This document shows, piece by piece, positions 55,169 through 64,000 of a DNA stretch of 64,000 nucleotides (its first letter is position 1; every line of letters begins with the position of its first letter). The translations under genes and the position numbers were made by a program. Source of the stretch: Erpetoichthys calabaricus (taxonomy: Eukaryota > Chordata > Cladistia > Polypteriformes > Polypteridae). Under the pieces are notes generated by a model. The model worked only from the letters and a program-made list of their open reading frames with translations, had not been told where the DNA came from and did no database searches. The stretch covers positions 180,798,875-180,862,874 of the forward strand of contig NC_041402.2 in NCBI RefSeq assembly GCF_900747795.2, given 5' to 3'.

Positions 55169-56522
55169 TCTCTTATATATATTTCTCTTCTGGTTCATCC
55201 TGCTTCCACTTCAAAACCGGTCCCGCCCATACGCAGCCGACACGGCATTTCTCGATCCCTATTCGTCGTCTTCCATGTCATGCACTATACTGGCCTGCTG
55301 AGCGTAATATATCCAAAAAGTATTCGAGGTGCTGCCACAACGGTAAAGTAGCTTTACCACCTTTGCGGGAGCCACATGTGTCTTTACAACAGCTTCTTAC
55401 ACAGCAAACATCAGAAGCTAAAAATTATCGTGAACACATTCAAGAGTACAACTCTTCACTAGCATTTGCTTCCATGGGTGTACAGATAACTCAACCTCCT
55501 GGCCATGGACCATACTGTTTTAAAATACACAGGCAAATTTATCACCAAATCTCTCCACTATACACTAACACTTCTACCTCTCCAGGATATGGACAGTATG
55601 TTTTTGACACAGCACAAGCTACTGAAGTACGCTTACAAAATAAAGCAAACTCTGCATGCAGCAAAAATGTACTTCTCCAGCTAGATTCAATGCTCAGAAC
55701 CATCAACCCCTTTGCTAAATCATACAAACACATGCATGAAATCGCTCAGTCCAATCTAACAGCATCTGTACGAATGGTTTTCAAGGAAAACCCTGGGCAG
55801 GATCTACGACGATACAATGCCCCAACATTGCAGCGATTTTCGTCGGAGATGATGGCAAAACACCTGCCGAAAGGGACATTTGCATCTATCCCATAGGCAA
55901 CTCCTGTAAACAGATTTCCACGCTCAATATGAATTGCGATCCTAGGGTTTACCCACTTTTATTCCCTTACGGAGACATTGGCTGTCACAAAGATTTACAA
56001 CATGTTCCCGATAAAAGAACCGTCAAGCGAATAAGGCTTACTCAATGCCAATTTTATGCGTACAGATTAGCAATGAGGAATACATTTAGTATTTTGCACT
56101 CCAGTGGCAAACTATTCCAACAGTACGTCGTAGATGCGTATGTTAAAACACAGGATGTGCGTCTCAACTATCTCAGATTACATCATCAAGATCTGCGCGT
56201 GGAACAATACAATGTTTGAATACAGACGCACTGCAAGCAAACGCTGAAAATAACAACGTACGTGTAGGCAAAATTATCATATTACCATCCACATTTCCAT
56301 GAAGTCCAAGATACATGCAGCAAAACTATCAGGATGCCATGGCCACTGTACATAAATTCAGAAAGCCTGATTTATTTATCACTTTCACATGTAATCCTAC
56401 TTGGCCGTAAATTCTACATGCACACTGCGTCTTTCAAGAAGTATTTATTTCTACTTGATTTCTGAATTCCTTTCTCACTGTTTTCCGTTCCTATTCTTAC
56501 ACCGCTACTATTATGCTACTAA
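55169..56522 (+). mobile_element. Helitron, internally deleted, 1354 bp
   Basis: Starts TCTCTTATATATATTTCTC and ends GCTACTAA, with host A before and T after, the standard Helitron A^T insertion. The outside sequence joins back into a continuous L2 3' UTR. Coding remnants of the N-terminal Helitron protein: LREPHVSLQQLLTQQTSEAK... GHGPYCFKIHRQIYHQ (55363-55896) and PRVYPLLFPYGDIGCH... QFYAYRLAMRN (55929-56219), then FITFTCNPTW where the Rep domain would begin. The rest of Rep and the helicase are absent. At least two frame breaks. No clear 3' hairpin seen. Confidence 0.8.
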
Positions 56523-56768
56523 TTAACAAAGAATAAAGTAAGGTCCGATGGCTGTCCAGGGAGGACAGAAAAAACAAAAAAAAAAAAAACTCCAGACAGC
56601 TGGAGAGAAAAACAAAATCTGCAGGGGTTCCTAGGCCACGAGACCTCCCAGCCTCCACTGGGCATTCTACCTAACATCAATGATCTCAATCAGTCCTCAT
56701 AGTTTTTACGCTTCACGTGGAAGAATTAGACGATGATGGTCATGTGGACATCCGGCTTTTTAATCAGT

Positions 56769-57324
56769 TGTGGACCACCAAGGGGTGTACGGCTCCCCCA
56801 GCCTCGACACAGACAGGCAGGGACACAAGGCTTGCCAGACAACACGCCTTATTTAACTGGGGAAGTGCTTTTCTGTTGCTCCCCACTACACAGCACAGTA
56901 CAAAGTACCAAATGTACAAACAAGCACAGTCCTTCCTTCTTCCTCTTTCCTTCTCTCTTTCTCTCTGTCTCCATTCCTCCTCCTGCAAGCTTTGTCCACC
57001 TCTTCCCAACTCTCGCTCCCCAACTGGGGGTGTGGCGGCTCCTTTTATAGCAAGTGCTGCAGGTGTTTCTTGACTTTCTTCCGGCAGCACTTCTGGATGT
57101 GACTGAAGTGGTGTACCTGCAGCACCCCCTGGTGGTGCCCAAAGAACCCAACAGGGCTGCCCCAAACTACAACTGCTGGTATGTCCTGCAGGGATCTGTG
57201 GTGCTGTAGCAACCCAGGGGGGCTGCCCTCTAGAATCTCGATAATGTCCCAGACATGTTATTTCCCTTTGTCCTTCCACCCAGGCAGCATCCTGGCCAGG
57301 TAATGGCCCTGGCCATCCGTCACA
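56769..57324 (-). mobile_element. Solo LTR of an LTR retrotransposon (fossil)
   Basis: A 556-bp unit beginning TGTGACGG and ending TCCACA on the minus strand, flanked on both sides by the 4-bp repeat ACTG. A promoter-like TATAAAAGGAGCCGCC sits in the middle. No internal genes are present, so it is a solo LTR. It is inserted in the inverted L2 copy. A diverged relative lies at 61230-61870. Family not assigned; age moderate. Confidence 0.65.
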
Positions 57325-57949
57325 CAGTTCTACTCTGAGGTGCACCATATGGTTGAAAAAAGGCCAATTTTTCGAATTAGTTGACTATGATGACTAACCG
57401 TTTCAAATTAAATATTTGTTGATGTTTTCGTACATTGTAATTTATTCAATTCAAAGTAATTTATATTCTTTTTACGTTATAAAATACTTGTGCTTCTTCA
57501 CACACCGGCCAGTCATTTGTGATGCATCCTCTTCATTTTCAGTCTTGGTGTGCTTATTAAAGTTCAATAAAAAAAAAACTTCTCGATTTTTTAGGAGGTT
57601 AGGAACAACTTTTAAAAAACTATTTTGATCACAACACAATATGGAGGAGGTTCGACCTTCAATAAATAAGAACACAGACCCCACCGATTAAAATATGAGT
57701 ACAAACACCAATCAGAAAGCACCAATTTCAACCATGTGACTTCTGTTACACATTTTGATTGGCCCTGACTAGTTCATGCATCACGAATGGAACAAACCTA
57801 TTATACTCATGTGATTCAGACACATCTAGGCTTGTTGCCTGATGTCTGGATGAGTCCATTCAGGTCTCTTCTCAAAACAATACATCAGTGGCGTATCAGT
57901 TTATTATGAATAACCGATCGTAGCAATGGAGAAACTATGTAGATAAAGG

Positions 57950-59625
57950 GATGGATATCTGTTCTCATCCTCTTAGATCTGAGTGCCGCATTTGACACCA
58001 TTGATCATAATATTCTTAAGAATCGCCTTAGTCAATGGGTGGGCCTCTCTGGCAGTGTCTTAAATTGGTTTGAATCCTACCTGGCAGGGAGAAAATTCTT
58101 TGTTAGTTGTGGTAATTATAACTCAAAGACACATGATATTCTATATGGTGTTCCACAAGGCTCTATCCTGGGTCCACTGCTCTTCTCAATCTACATGCTT
58201 CCATTAGGTCAGATTATCTCAGGGCACAACGTGAGCTACCACAGCTATGCTGATGACACACAGCTGTATTTATCAATAGCACCTGATGACCCCAAATCTC
58301 TTGATTCGCTAACACAATGTCTAACTTGTATCTCAGAATGGATGAATAGTAACTTTCTCAAATTAAATAAAGAAAAATCCGAAATCTTAGTAATTGGCAA
58401 TAATGGATACAATGAGGCTATTAGAAATAAACTGGATGCATTAGGATTAAAAGTCAAATCGGAGGTAAAAAGCTTAGGGGTAACCGTTGATTGTAATCTG
58501 AATTTTAAATCGCATATTAATCAGATCACTAGGACAGCATTTTTTCACCTAAGAAACATAGCAAAAGTTAGACCTCTTATATCATTGAAAGATGCAGAGA
58601 AATTAGTTCATGCGTTTGTTTTCAGTCGGCTAGATTACTGTAATGCACTCCTCTCAGGACTACCCAAAAAAGACATCAATCGTTTGCAACTAGTGCAGAA
58701 TGCAGCTACTAGAATCCTTACCAGGAAAAGAAAATCCGAACACATTTCTCCAGTTTTGATGTCACTACACTGGTTACCTGTGTCATTCAGAATTGACTTT
58801 AAAATTCTGCTTATGGTTTATAAAGCTTTAAATAATCTCACCCCGGCTTATATATCGGAATGTCTGACACTTTATATTCCAAATCGTAACCTCAGATCCT
58901 CAACTGAGTGTCTCCTTAGAATTCCAAGAGCAAAACTTAAAAGAAGTGGTGAGGCGGCCTTCTGCTGTTATGCACCTAAAATCTGGAATAGCCTGCCAGT
59001 AGGAATTCGCCAGGCTAATACAGTGGAGCACTTTAAAAAACTACTGAAAACACATTATTTTAACATGGCCTTCTCATAACTTCACTGTAATTTAATCCTG
59101 ATACTCTGTATATCTAATTCATTATAATAACTATTCATTCAAAATCTGTACTAACCCCTACTCTCTCTTCTGTTTCCTTTTCCGGTGTCCTGTTGGTGGT
59201 GGCGTGTGCTACCACCATCTACCCAAAGCACCATGATGTTCCAACAATGATGGATGGATTAAAAGCCAGAAGTCTGTATGACCATCAGCATCAAGTGACT
59301 CCGTGAAATACCCGAACTACAAAGAGGACTATTTTATTTTTGTTAGGTAGAATGCCCAGAGGGGACTGGGTGGTCTCGTGGCCTGGAACCCCTACAGATT
59401 TTATTTTTTTCTCCAGCCTTCTGGAGTTTTTTTTTGTTTTTTCTGTCCACCCTGGCCATCGGACCTTACTCCTTTCTATGTTAATTAATGTTGTCTTATT
59501 TTAATTTCTTATTTTGTCTTTTATTTTTCTTCTCTTCATTATGTAAAGCACTTTGAGCTACTTTTTGTATGAAAATGTGCTATATAAATAAATGTTGTTG
59601 TTGTTGTTGTTGTTGTTATTATAAT
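57950..59625 (+). mobile_element. L2-type LINE, 5' truncated, long open RT frame
   Basis: Open from about 57958 to the stop at 59079, including LILLDLSAAFDTIDHNIL, GVPQGSILGPLLFSIYM, YADDTQLY (catalytic Asp pair), LQLVQNAATRILTRK and SLHWLPVSFRIDFKILL. The first Met in this frame is 58039, giving 346 aa, but the true protein starts further upstream and is truncated. The 3' UTR ends 'aagcactttgagctac', 'gtgctatataaataaatg' and (TTG)n. The uninterrupted frame makes it one of the youngest elements in the window. Confidence 0.85.
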
Positions 59626-59705
59626 AGTGGTATTATTATTATTTTTTATTATATATTTTTTTTAAATTAAATTTTAAATTATTTTTGGATTTATGTTGGA
59701 ATATT

Positions 59706-59767
59706 GCAGACCCATGTGACCCTGTGTTTGGATTCAGCGGGTTGGAAAATGAATGGATGGATGGATA
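59706..59767 (+). mobile_element. SINE 3' fragment with target duplication
   Basis: 'cagcgggttggaaaatgaat' and 'ggatggatgga' are flanked by TTGGAATATT on both sides (59696-59705 and 59768-59777), a 10-bp target-site duplication close to the hAT right end. Confidence 0.7.
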
Positions 59768-59821
59768 TTGGAATATTTCACAGTGCCCCTGTAGGCCAGT
59801 TTAGGAACCGCTGACCCAGAG

Positions 59822-60262
59822 TGATCTTCTGCTGCCATTTCTCCTCTGCTCTAAGACCCAATGCATTGTGGCTTCAGAGATGCCCTTCTGCACACTACCA
59901 TTATGAAGAGTTGTTATTTGAGCATTTATGGCCTTCTAGTAACTTAAACAAGTCTGGCCATTCTCCTCCAGTCTCTTTCATTATCAAGATGTTTACATCC
60001 ACACAGCTGCCGCTCACTGGATGTTTTTTGTTTATCACTTTATTCTCTGCCTGGAAATCCCAGGATGGCAGCTGTTTCGGATATGTTGGAACTGCCACAT
60101 CTGGCACAAACAATCATAGAACAGTCAGACTTGTTTTGATCATCCGTTATGTCCACTCTAATGTCTGGTCACACCTCTCGACTCTGTCGGCATGTTCTAG
60201 ATACTCAGTTGCGGCCACATGATTGGCTGTTTGAAGGAGCAGGCGATCTGAGTTAACAAGCA
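59822..60262 (-). mobile_element. Tc1-like transposon fragment
   Basis: Plus view shares 'gagatgcccttctgcacac', 'gagttgttatttgagcat', 'ggccattctcctccagtctc' and 'ctgccgctcactggatgtt' with the transposase of the Tc1 family also seen at 40.2-41.4 kb. Only the N-terminal coding part; no open frame. Confidence 0.65.
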
Positions 60263-60428
60263 GGTATACTCAGTACTGCAGCCACTGCACGTATTCTGTC
60301 ATGTTAGGAACGTTGAGTCAGTATGACTCAGCAGCGGTCATAATTTGCAGTGTCCTCGATGACTTCCAAGTATCACCAAATCTATTGTAAGGTGAAAAAG
60401 AAAGAGAAAAAAAATAACAGAAGGTATG

Positions 60429-60850
60429 TACAGCGGAATCAGAAAGATTCCAGACCCCTTCACTTTATACACAATTTATTGCATTGTAGAATTAGTTTAA
60501 ATGGATGAATGGGCCATTTTCGCCCATCAATCTTCACTCAATAACCCATAATGACAAAGTGCAAACATGTCTTCAGAAGGATTTGCAAGATTATTAAAAA
60601 TCCAAAACTGAAATCAATCCTTCATGTTAGTATTCAGGCCCTTTCCTGCGACACTCCAAACTGTACTCAGGTGCCTCCTGCTTGCTTCCATTCTCTTTGA
60701 GGTGTTTCTAGAACTTATTTAGAGCCCACCTGTGGCAAACGGAATTGATTGGACGTCACTTAGAAAGGCACACGTGTACCTGTTGTAGGTATAGAAGGGG
60801 GAGCACTGATGTTCCATTAAATCTACAACACTATGAAGTGTAGAGAAAGT
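60429..60850 (+). mobile_element. Tc1-like transposon 5' fragment
   Basis: Terminal repeat 'ggaatcagaaagattcc', 'agaccccttcacttt', then 'actcaataacccataatgac' and 'ccacctgtggcaaacggaat', a standard fish Tc1 left end. The transposase is missing. Confidence 0.75.
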
Positions 60851-61229
60851 CAAGAGATCTGAAGAAGTAGACCCCACTGTAGAAGTAAAAACAAAGGATA
60901 ATGAAAAGAATGGATGGGAGACAAATCCGTCCAACTGAGAATGGCCAGGCATATCAACTCTTGAAAGCAGATTGAGAGTAAAGAAAAACAGGATGAAAAA
61001 AAATCAAATAACATATATGACATTATAAGCAGTGCAAAAATTGCCCTTCTGGGCTTATACAATAAAAAAGGTTCGTTTGTACCACAGTACTGTCTTGTAA
61101 GCCATTAATTATCTGTACAAAGCATGCTAAAGGAGAGTGAACCATTTGTTAATTAGCATAAGCTCAAACGTATAAAGTATTTGTGTTAAAGATTGTGGAA
61201 AACACCATCCCTGACACCCTGTCCAGGGT

Positions 61230-61643
61230 TCATTCCTGCCTATCGCCCAAAGCAGCTGGAATGGGCTTAGTGCCCCTTATGACGGACAGCTGTGGTTCTT
61301 GCCCAGCCGAGAGGCCGATATAGCATAAGGACCGGAGGAGCAGATGTGTATAACGCACTGCTTTCCCCAGAGCACTAGAGGGCAGCCCCTCCTGGGTTGC
61401 TGTGGCTGTGTGCTGTGCTGTGGAGATGGAGTTTGGGACAGCCTTGTTGGGTTCCGTGGGGACCTCCCGAGGAGTTGCAGAGCCCCAAATTGAGCTTTCA
61501 CCACACCTGGGAGTGATCCCAGATCTGCCTAATGAACCACCTGGAACACTCCCAGGAGCAGCATGAAAGGAGCCGCCTCACTTCAGTCAAGGAGCCAGAG
61601 TCGGGTGGAAGAGGACGAAGCTTGCTGGAGGAGGAGTGGAGGT

Positions 61644-61689
<46 letters not shown>

Positions 61690-61870
61690 GTAAAAGAGAG
61701 AGAGAGAGAGAGGGAGAGAGGCAGGAGGGAAGGAAAGAAAAGGAAAGAAGATTGTCGACTCTGCTTTAATCTGTGCTGTACACATTTCCCACCTGTACAG
61801 CACAATTTAAAGCATAGTCAAAACTCTTTTTTCCTTTCCTTTCCTTTCTAGGAAATATCGGCCTCCTGGA
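61230..61870 (+). mobile_element. Old LTR-like sequence related to the solo LTR (fossil)
   Basis: Shares in order with the 56.77-kb LTR: 'tgacggac', 'tagagggcagccc', 'gggttgctgtgg', 'gttgggttc', 'aaaggagccgcc' and 'gaagcttgctggaggagga'. It contains (GACA)n and AG-rich expansions at 61645-61730. Ends not defined; older than the other copy. Confidence 0.5.
61645..61730. repeat. (GACA)n and (GA)n simple repeats
   Basis: About eleven GACA units, then GA-rich sequence, within the old LTR-like region. Repetitive open frames here are not genes. Confidence 0.9.
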
Positions 61871-62212
61871 CCACAGCTACCCATCATACCCTGCAACCCT
61901 TAACAAAGCCAAAGCAAGTTACAAGATGGATGATTAACTGGTTGGCTATATAGTTGCCCACCTTCATTTATTTTAAGACTATGGAATCCGTTATCAGAGT
62001 TTACTTCCAGCCAACTATATCATTACTGGAAAAAAAAATTAAACATGACAGTGTGGAGCACCAGGACTTAAACAAAGAAGTGAGAAAGTTGACATTCCCC
62101 CTGGCTACATTTTAACATTTCAGCTCCCACCTCTGTCAGGACACCAGGCCACAAGCTTGCAATTTCAAGTCCTGAGGGAACAATGCCCTCTACTGGCACA
62201 CCACAACCAGTT

Positions 62213-62540
62213 ATTATCTCTCTATATATAAAATGCTAAGGCCTGCCCGTCTGTCATGTGATTTACTTGCAAACTACTGGGGCTAGAATCTTCATCTTGG
62301 TCTTAATCAAAAGCTTATGATCTGATATGCTTTGGAAAATCAAAAAATGTAGGTAGTGGCACCCTGGTGGCCATTACCCATGGTAATGTGTTTACAGCAA
62401 AGTGATAGCCAATTGAATTGATGACCACCATAATGGCAGGAATAAAAAGAAGAGTGGTGACATCTGCTGAGCATCAAGCCCATCACAGTTGATTGTCATG
62501 TCTTAGCCAGGGGTTCAAATTCATGTGCTGCATCTCTTTT
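62213..62540 (+). mobile_element. Possible Helitron 5' terminal fragment
   Basis: TCTCTCTATATATAAAATGC after an A, followed by 'ctgcccgtctgtcatgtg' and 'aaactactggggctagaatc', resembles the noncoding 5' ends of fish Helitrons. No coding part and no 3' end seen. Confidence 0.4.
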
Positions 62541-63590
62541 TTTTAATCATTGATTCCTTTATTTATATTGATTATGTACATCCTTCTTTATTTTTGGTTT
62601 TGTCTATGTCTATTGCCTTTGCAATGTTCTCTGTGTTTTGTGGGTGGTCCTCCAAGACTTATAGGCCCGCCACATAAATCCAGAGGGTCTTCCACAGTTT
62701 CTGGCAGTTCATTTCGAATTTGCTTGAGAGTCTGGTGAGCATTTTTTGGTTTAGTTCTGTACTTTTGAGATTCATTGGATTTTTGACCATTGTGCTTTGA
62801 CTTCACTATTGGATTGCATATCAGGACTTGTCCGGCATGGATTGCTCTTTCTGGTGACTCCTTTTTGCTTTTTGTGTTCTAAGGAGCTCTGTGTATTTAC
62901 AGGGCCTTTTGTGAAATAAGCCTTTTTAATTTTATGAAGTTTCGGTGCTTGCCCTTATTACTAGCCAGGGTTTGCTGGTGATATCCCCCTCTAGGAGACA
63001 TTATAGGAAGTGTTTGGGACACCGTGCTTTGGAACTTACTGGAATTTATGTGCTTTGGGACTGCTAACTTCATGATAATGATACACTTGCTTCTAATTAA
63101 TATCTTCAAACAGGAAAAGCTGTAATCTTTTTGCTGAAAAGATTGCATATTGCAGACAAATTTAAGATACTTATCATTACAATTTTTGTCTTTTATACTT
63201 ATACCTTCCAACAATATTTTCTAAATTAACATTTAGTTTTAAATCCACAATGACTACATTTTTTAATAATTGAATAAGCCCAGGAGGTATGGCATCAAAT
63301 ACAACTGCCTATTCTTTGACTGATATGGGACTTTTATTCTGCACTTCTCTAAAATGTCTTAATAGGTCAGTAAGTGGCCGTTATGAAACTACTGTGCTAC
63401 CAATAAAGTGTCATTTTTAAACCAGATGATGAAGAAAAGAGTTTTATTTGTATATATAATATCTTTGTTATTCCAAAATAAACATCTGTGAGGGGAGAAA
63501 TTGTGTTTGCATGCAATCGTCCAGGAAATCAAGGCTTGCCAATGGAAGTAGCTTAATGGAGAGTTTATTAACATCAAAACTGCACTGGAG
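62541..63590. other. Gene-free AT-rich stretch
   Basis: No exon, RNA gene or repeat recognised. Confidence 0.35.
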
Positions 63591-63594
63591 GATT

Positions 63595-64000
63595 AGTACA
63601 ATCTGGACAAGAATAGGCCATTCAGCCCAAAACTGCTCACCAGTCCTATTCACTTAATCCTTCTGAAATAAATCAAGGGGAGTTTTGAAGGTCATTAAAG
63701 ACCTATTGTCTACCACACTACTTGGTCCCTTATTCCAAGTGTCTGTGGTTCTCTAGGTGAAGACAAACATCCTAATGTTTGGGTGAAATTTACTCTTCAC
63801 AAGTTTCCAACGGTGTACCTGTGTTCTTGATAAATTCATTTTAAAGTCCCAGTTTCTATCCATTGCACTAATTTCCTTCATAAACACTTCAGTCATGTCT
63901 CCTCTTAATCTCCTTTTGGTTAAACTATACCTCAAGAATTATGAAATGGAAGAACATGAGAACGGTCTCCCTGGGTTCTTGATGAACTCATTTTAAAGTC
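63595..64000 (+). repeat. Interspersed repeat, widespread in fish, class unknown
   Basis: 'aggccattcagcccaaaact', 'gtctaccacactacttggtc', 'cttattccaagtgtctgtgg' and 'atgtctcctcttaatctcc' form a block I recall from many fish genomes. A 3' part, 'ttgatgaactcattttaaag', repeats near the window's end and resembles 'ttgataaattcattttaaag' near 63825. Runs off the right edge. Confidence 0.5.

Larger units (their letters stand above)
55063..57350 (-). mobile_element. L2-type LINE 3' end, inverted and twice interrupted
   Basis: On the minus strand the tail at 55063-55168 ('aaagcgctttgagctac', 'gaaaatgtgctatataaat', TTG repeats) and the part at 56523-56768 ('aggtagaatgcccag', 'ggtctcgtggcctaggaacc', 'ccatcggacctta') together match the 3' UTR of the forward L2 copy at 59290-59620. 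A Helitron separates the two parts and a solo LTR cuts the second. The upstream limit near 57350 is approximate. Confidence 0.75.
54353..59813. mobile_element. hAT-type element, 5.46 kb, with nested insertions
   Basis: Left end CAGCGGTTCCCAAACT and right end (other strand) CAGCGGTTCCTAAACT match 15 of 16; similarity continues weakly inward through a 'gtgcact' / 'aatattt' block. Flanks ACCTGGAG (54345-54352) and ACCCAGAG (59814-59821) agree at 6 of 8 and fit a hAT 8-bp target duplication. The element holds an inverted L2 copy, a Helitron, a solo LTR, a second L2 copy and a SINE piece; without them about 1.4 kb remains. No hAT transposase was recognised. Confidence 0.7.

Overview
This window looks like the genome of a ray-finned fish, most likely an early-branching one such as a bichir or reedfish. 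The genus is an inference from gene order and repeat style; no marker in the window proves it. The evidence for a vertebrate is three multi-exon genes with GT-AG introns, a CpG-rich promoter, tRNA- and 5S-rRNA-derived SINEs, L2/Rex1-type LINEs, Tc1 and hAT transposons and Helitrons.

Three host genes lie on the minus strand. (1) 1.6-8.5 kb: a T-box gene of the Tbx1/10 subfamily, best read as tbx10 (8 coding exons, 312 aa). (2) 16.4-24.5 kb: an apolipoprotein A-I type gene (4 exons, 257 aa) whose last intron has swollen to about 6.8 kb. (3) 28.1-44.4 kb: a complete salt-inducible kinase 3 gene, sik3 (24 coding exons, 1292 aa), starting in a CpG-rich promoter. Every exon junction was joined by hand and all phases close. 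An apoA gene just downstream of sik3 on the same strand matches the order APOA1-SIK3 on human 11q23. TBX10 lies on 11q13 in human, so its position here suggests an older linkage.

The introns and intergenic spaces are filled with degenerate minisatellites that differ from gene to gene: a purine-rich array in tbx10, a CA-rich array between tbx10 and apoa1, a GATA tract and a 117-bp array in the apoa1 intron, and an array of 5'-splice-site-like units beginning directly at the donor of sik3 exon 2. SINEs of at least three types are scattered through 7-11 kb and the sik3 introns, including a 5S rRNA-headed SINE with a duplicated body.

From 44.7 kb to the right end I see no host gene. This part is a transposon graveyard: a Rex1-like LINE, hAT-like elements, Tc1 fragments, two Helitron pieces and LTR fossils. 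The clearest structure is a nest at 54.35-59.81 kb. A hAT-type element with matching ends holds an inverted L2 copy, which is itself interrupted by a Helitron and a solo LTR. A second L2 copy with a long open reverse-transcriptase frame and a small SINE piece with a target duplication lie in the same element.

The three host genes do not form one pathway by sequence evidence. SIK3 (cAMP/LKB1-controlled kinase, lipid and energy metabolism) and ApoA-I (HDL protein) are both linked to lipid metabolism and remain neighbours in vertebrates. Tbx10 is a developmental transcription factor.
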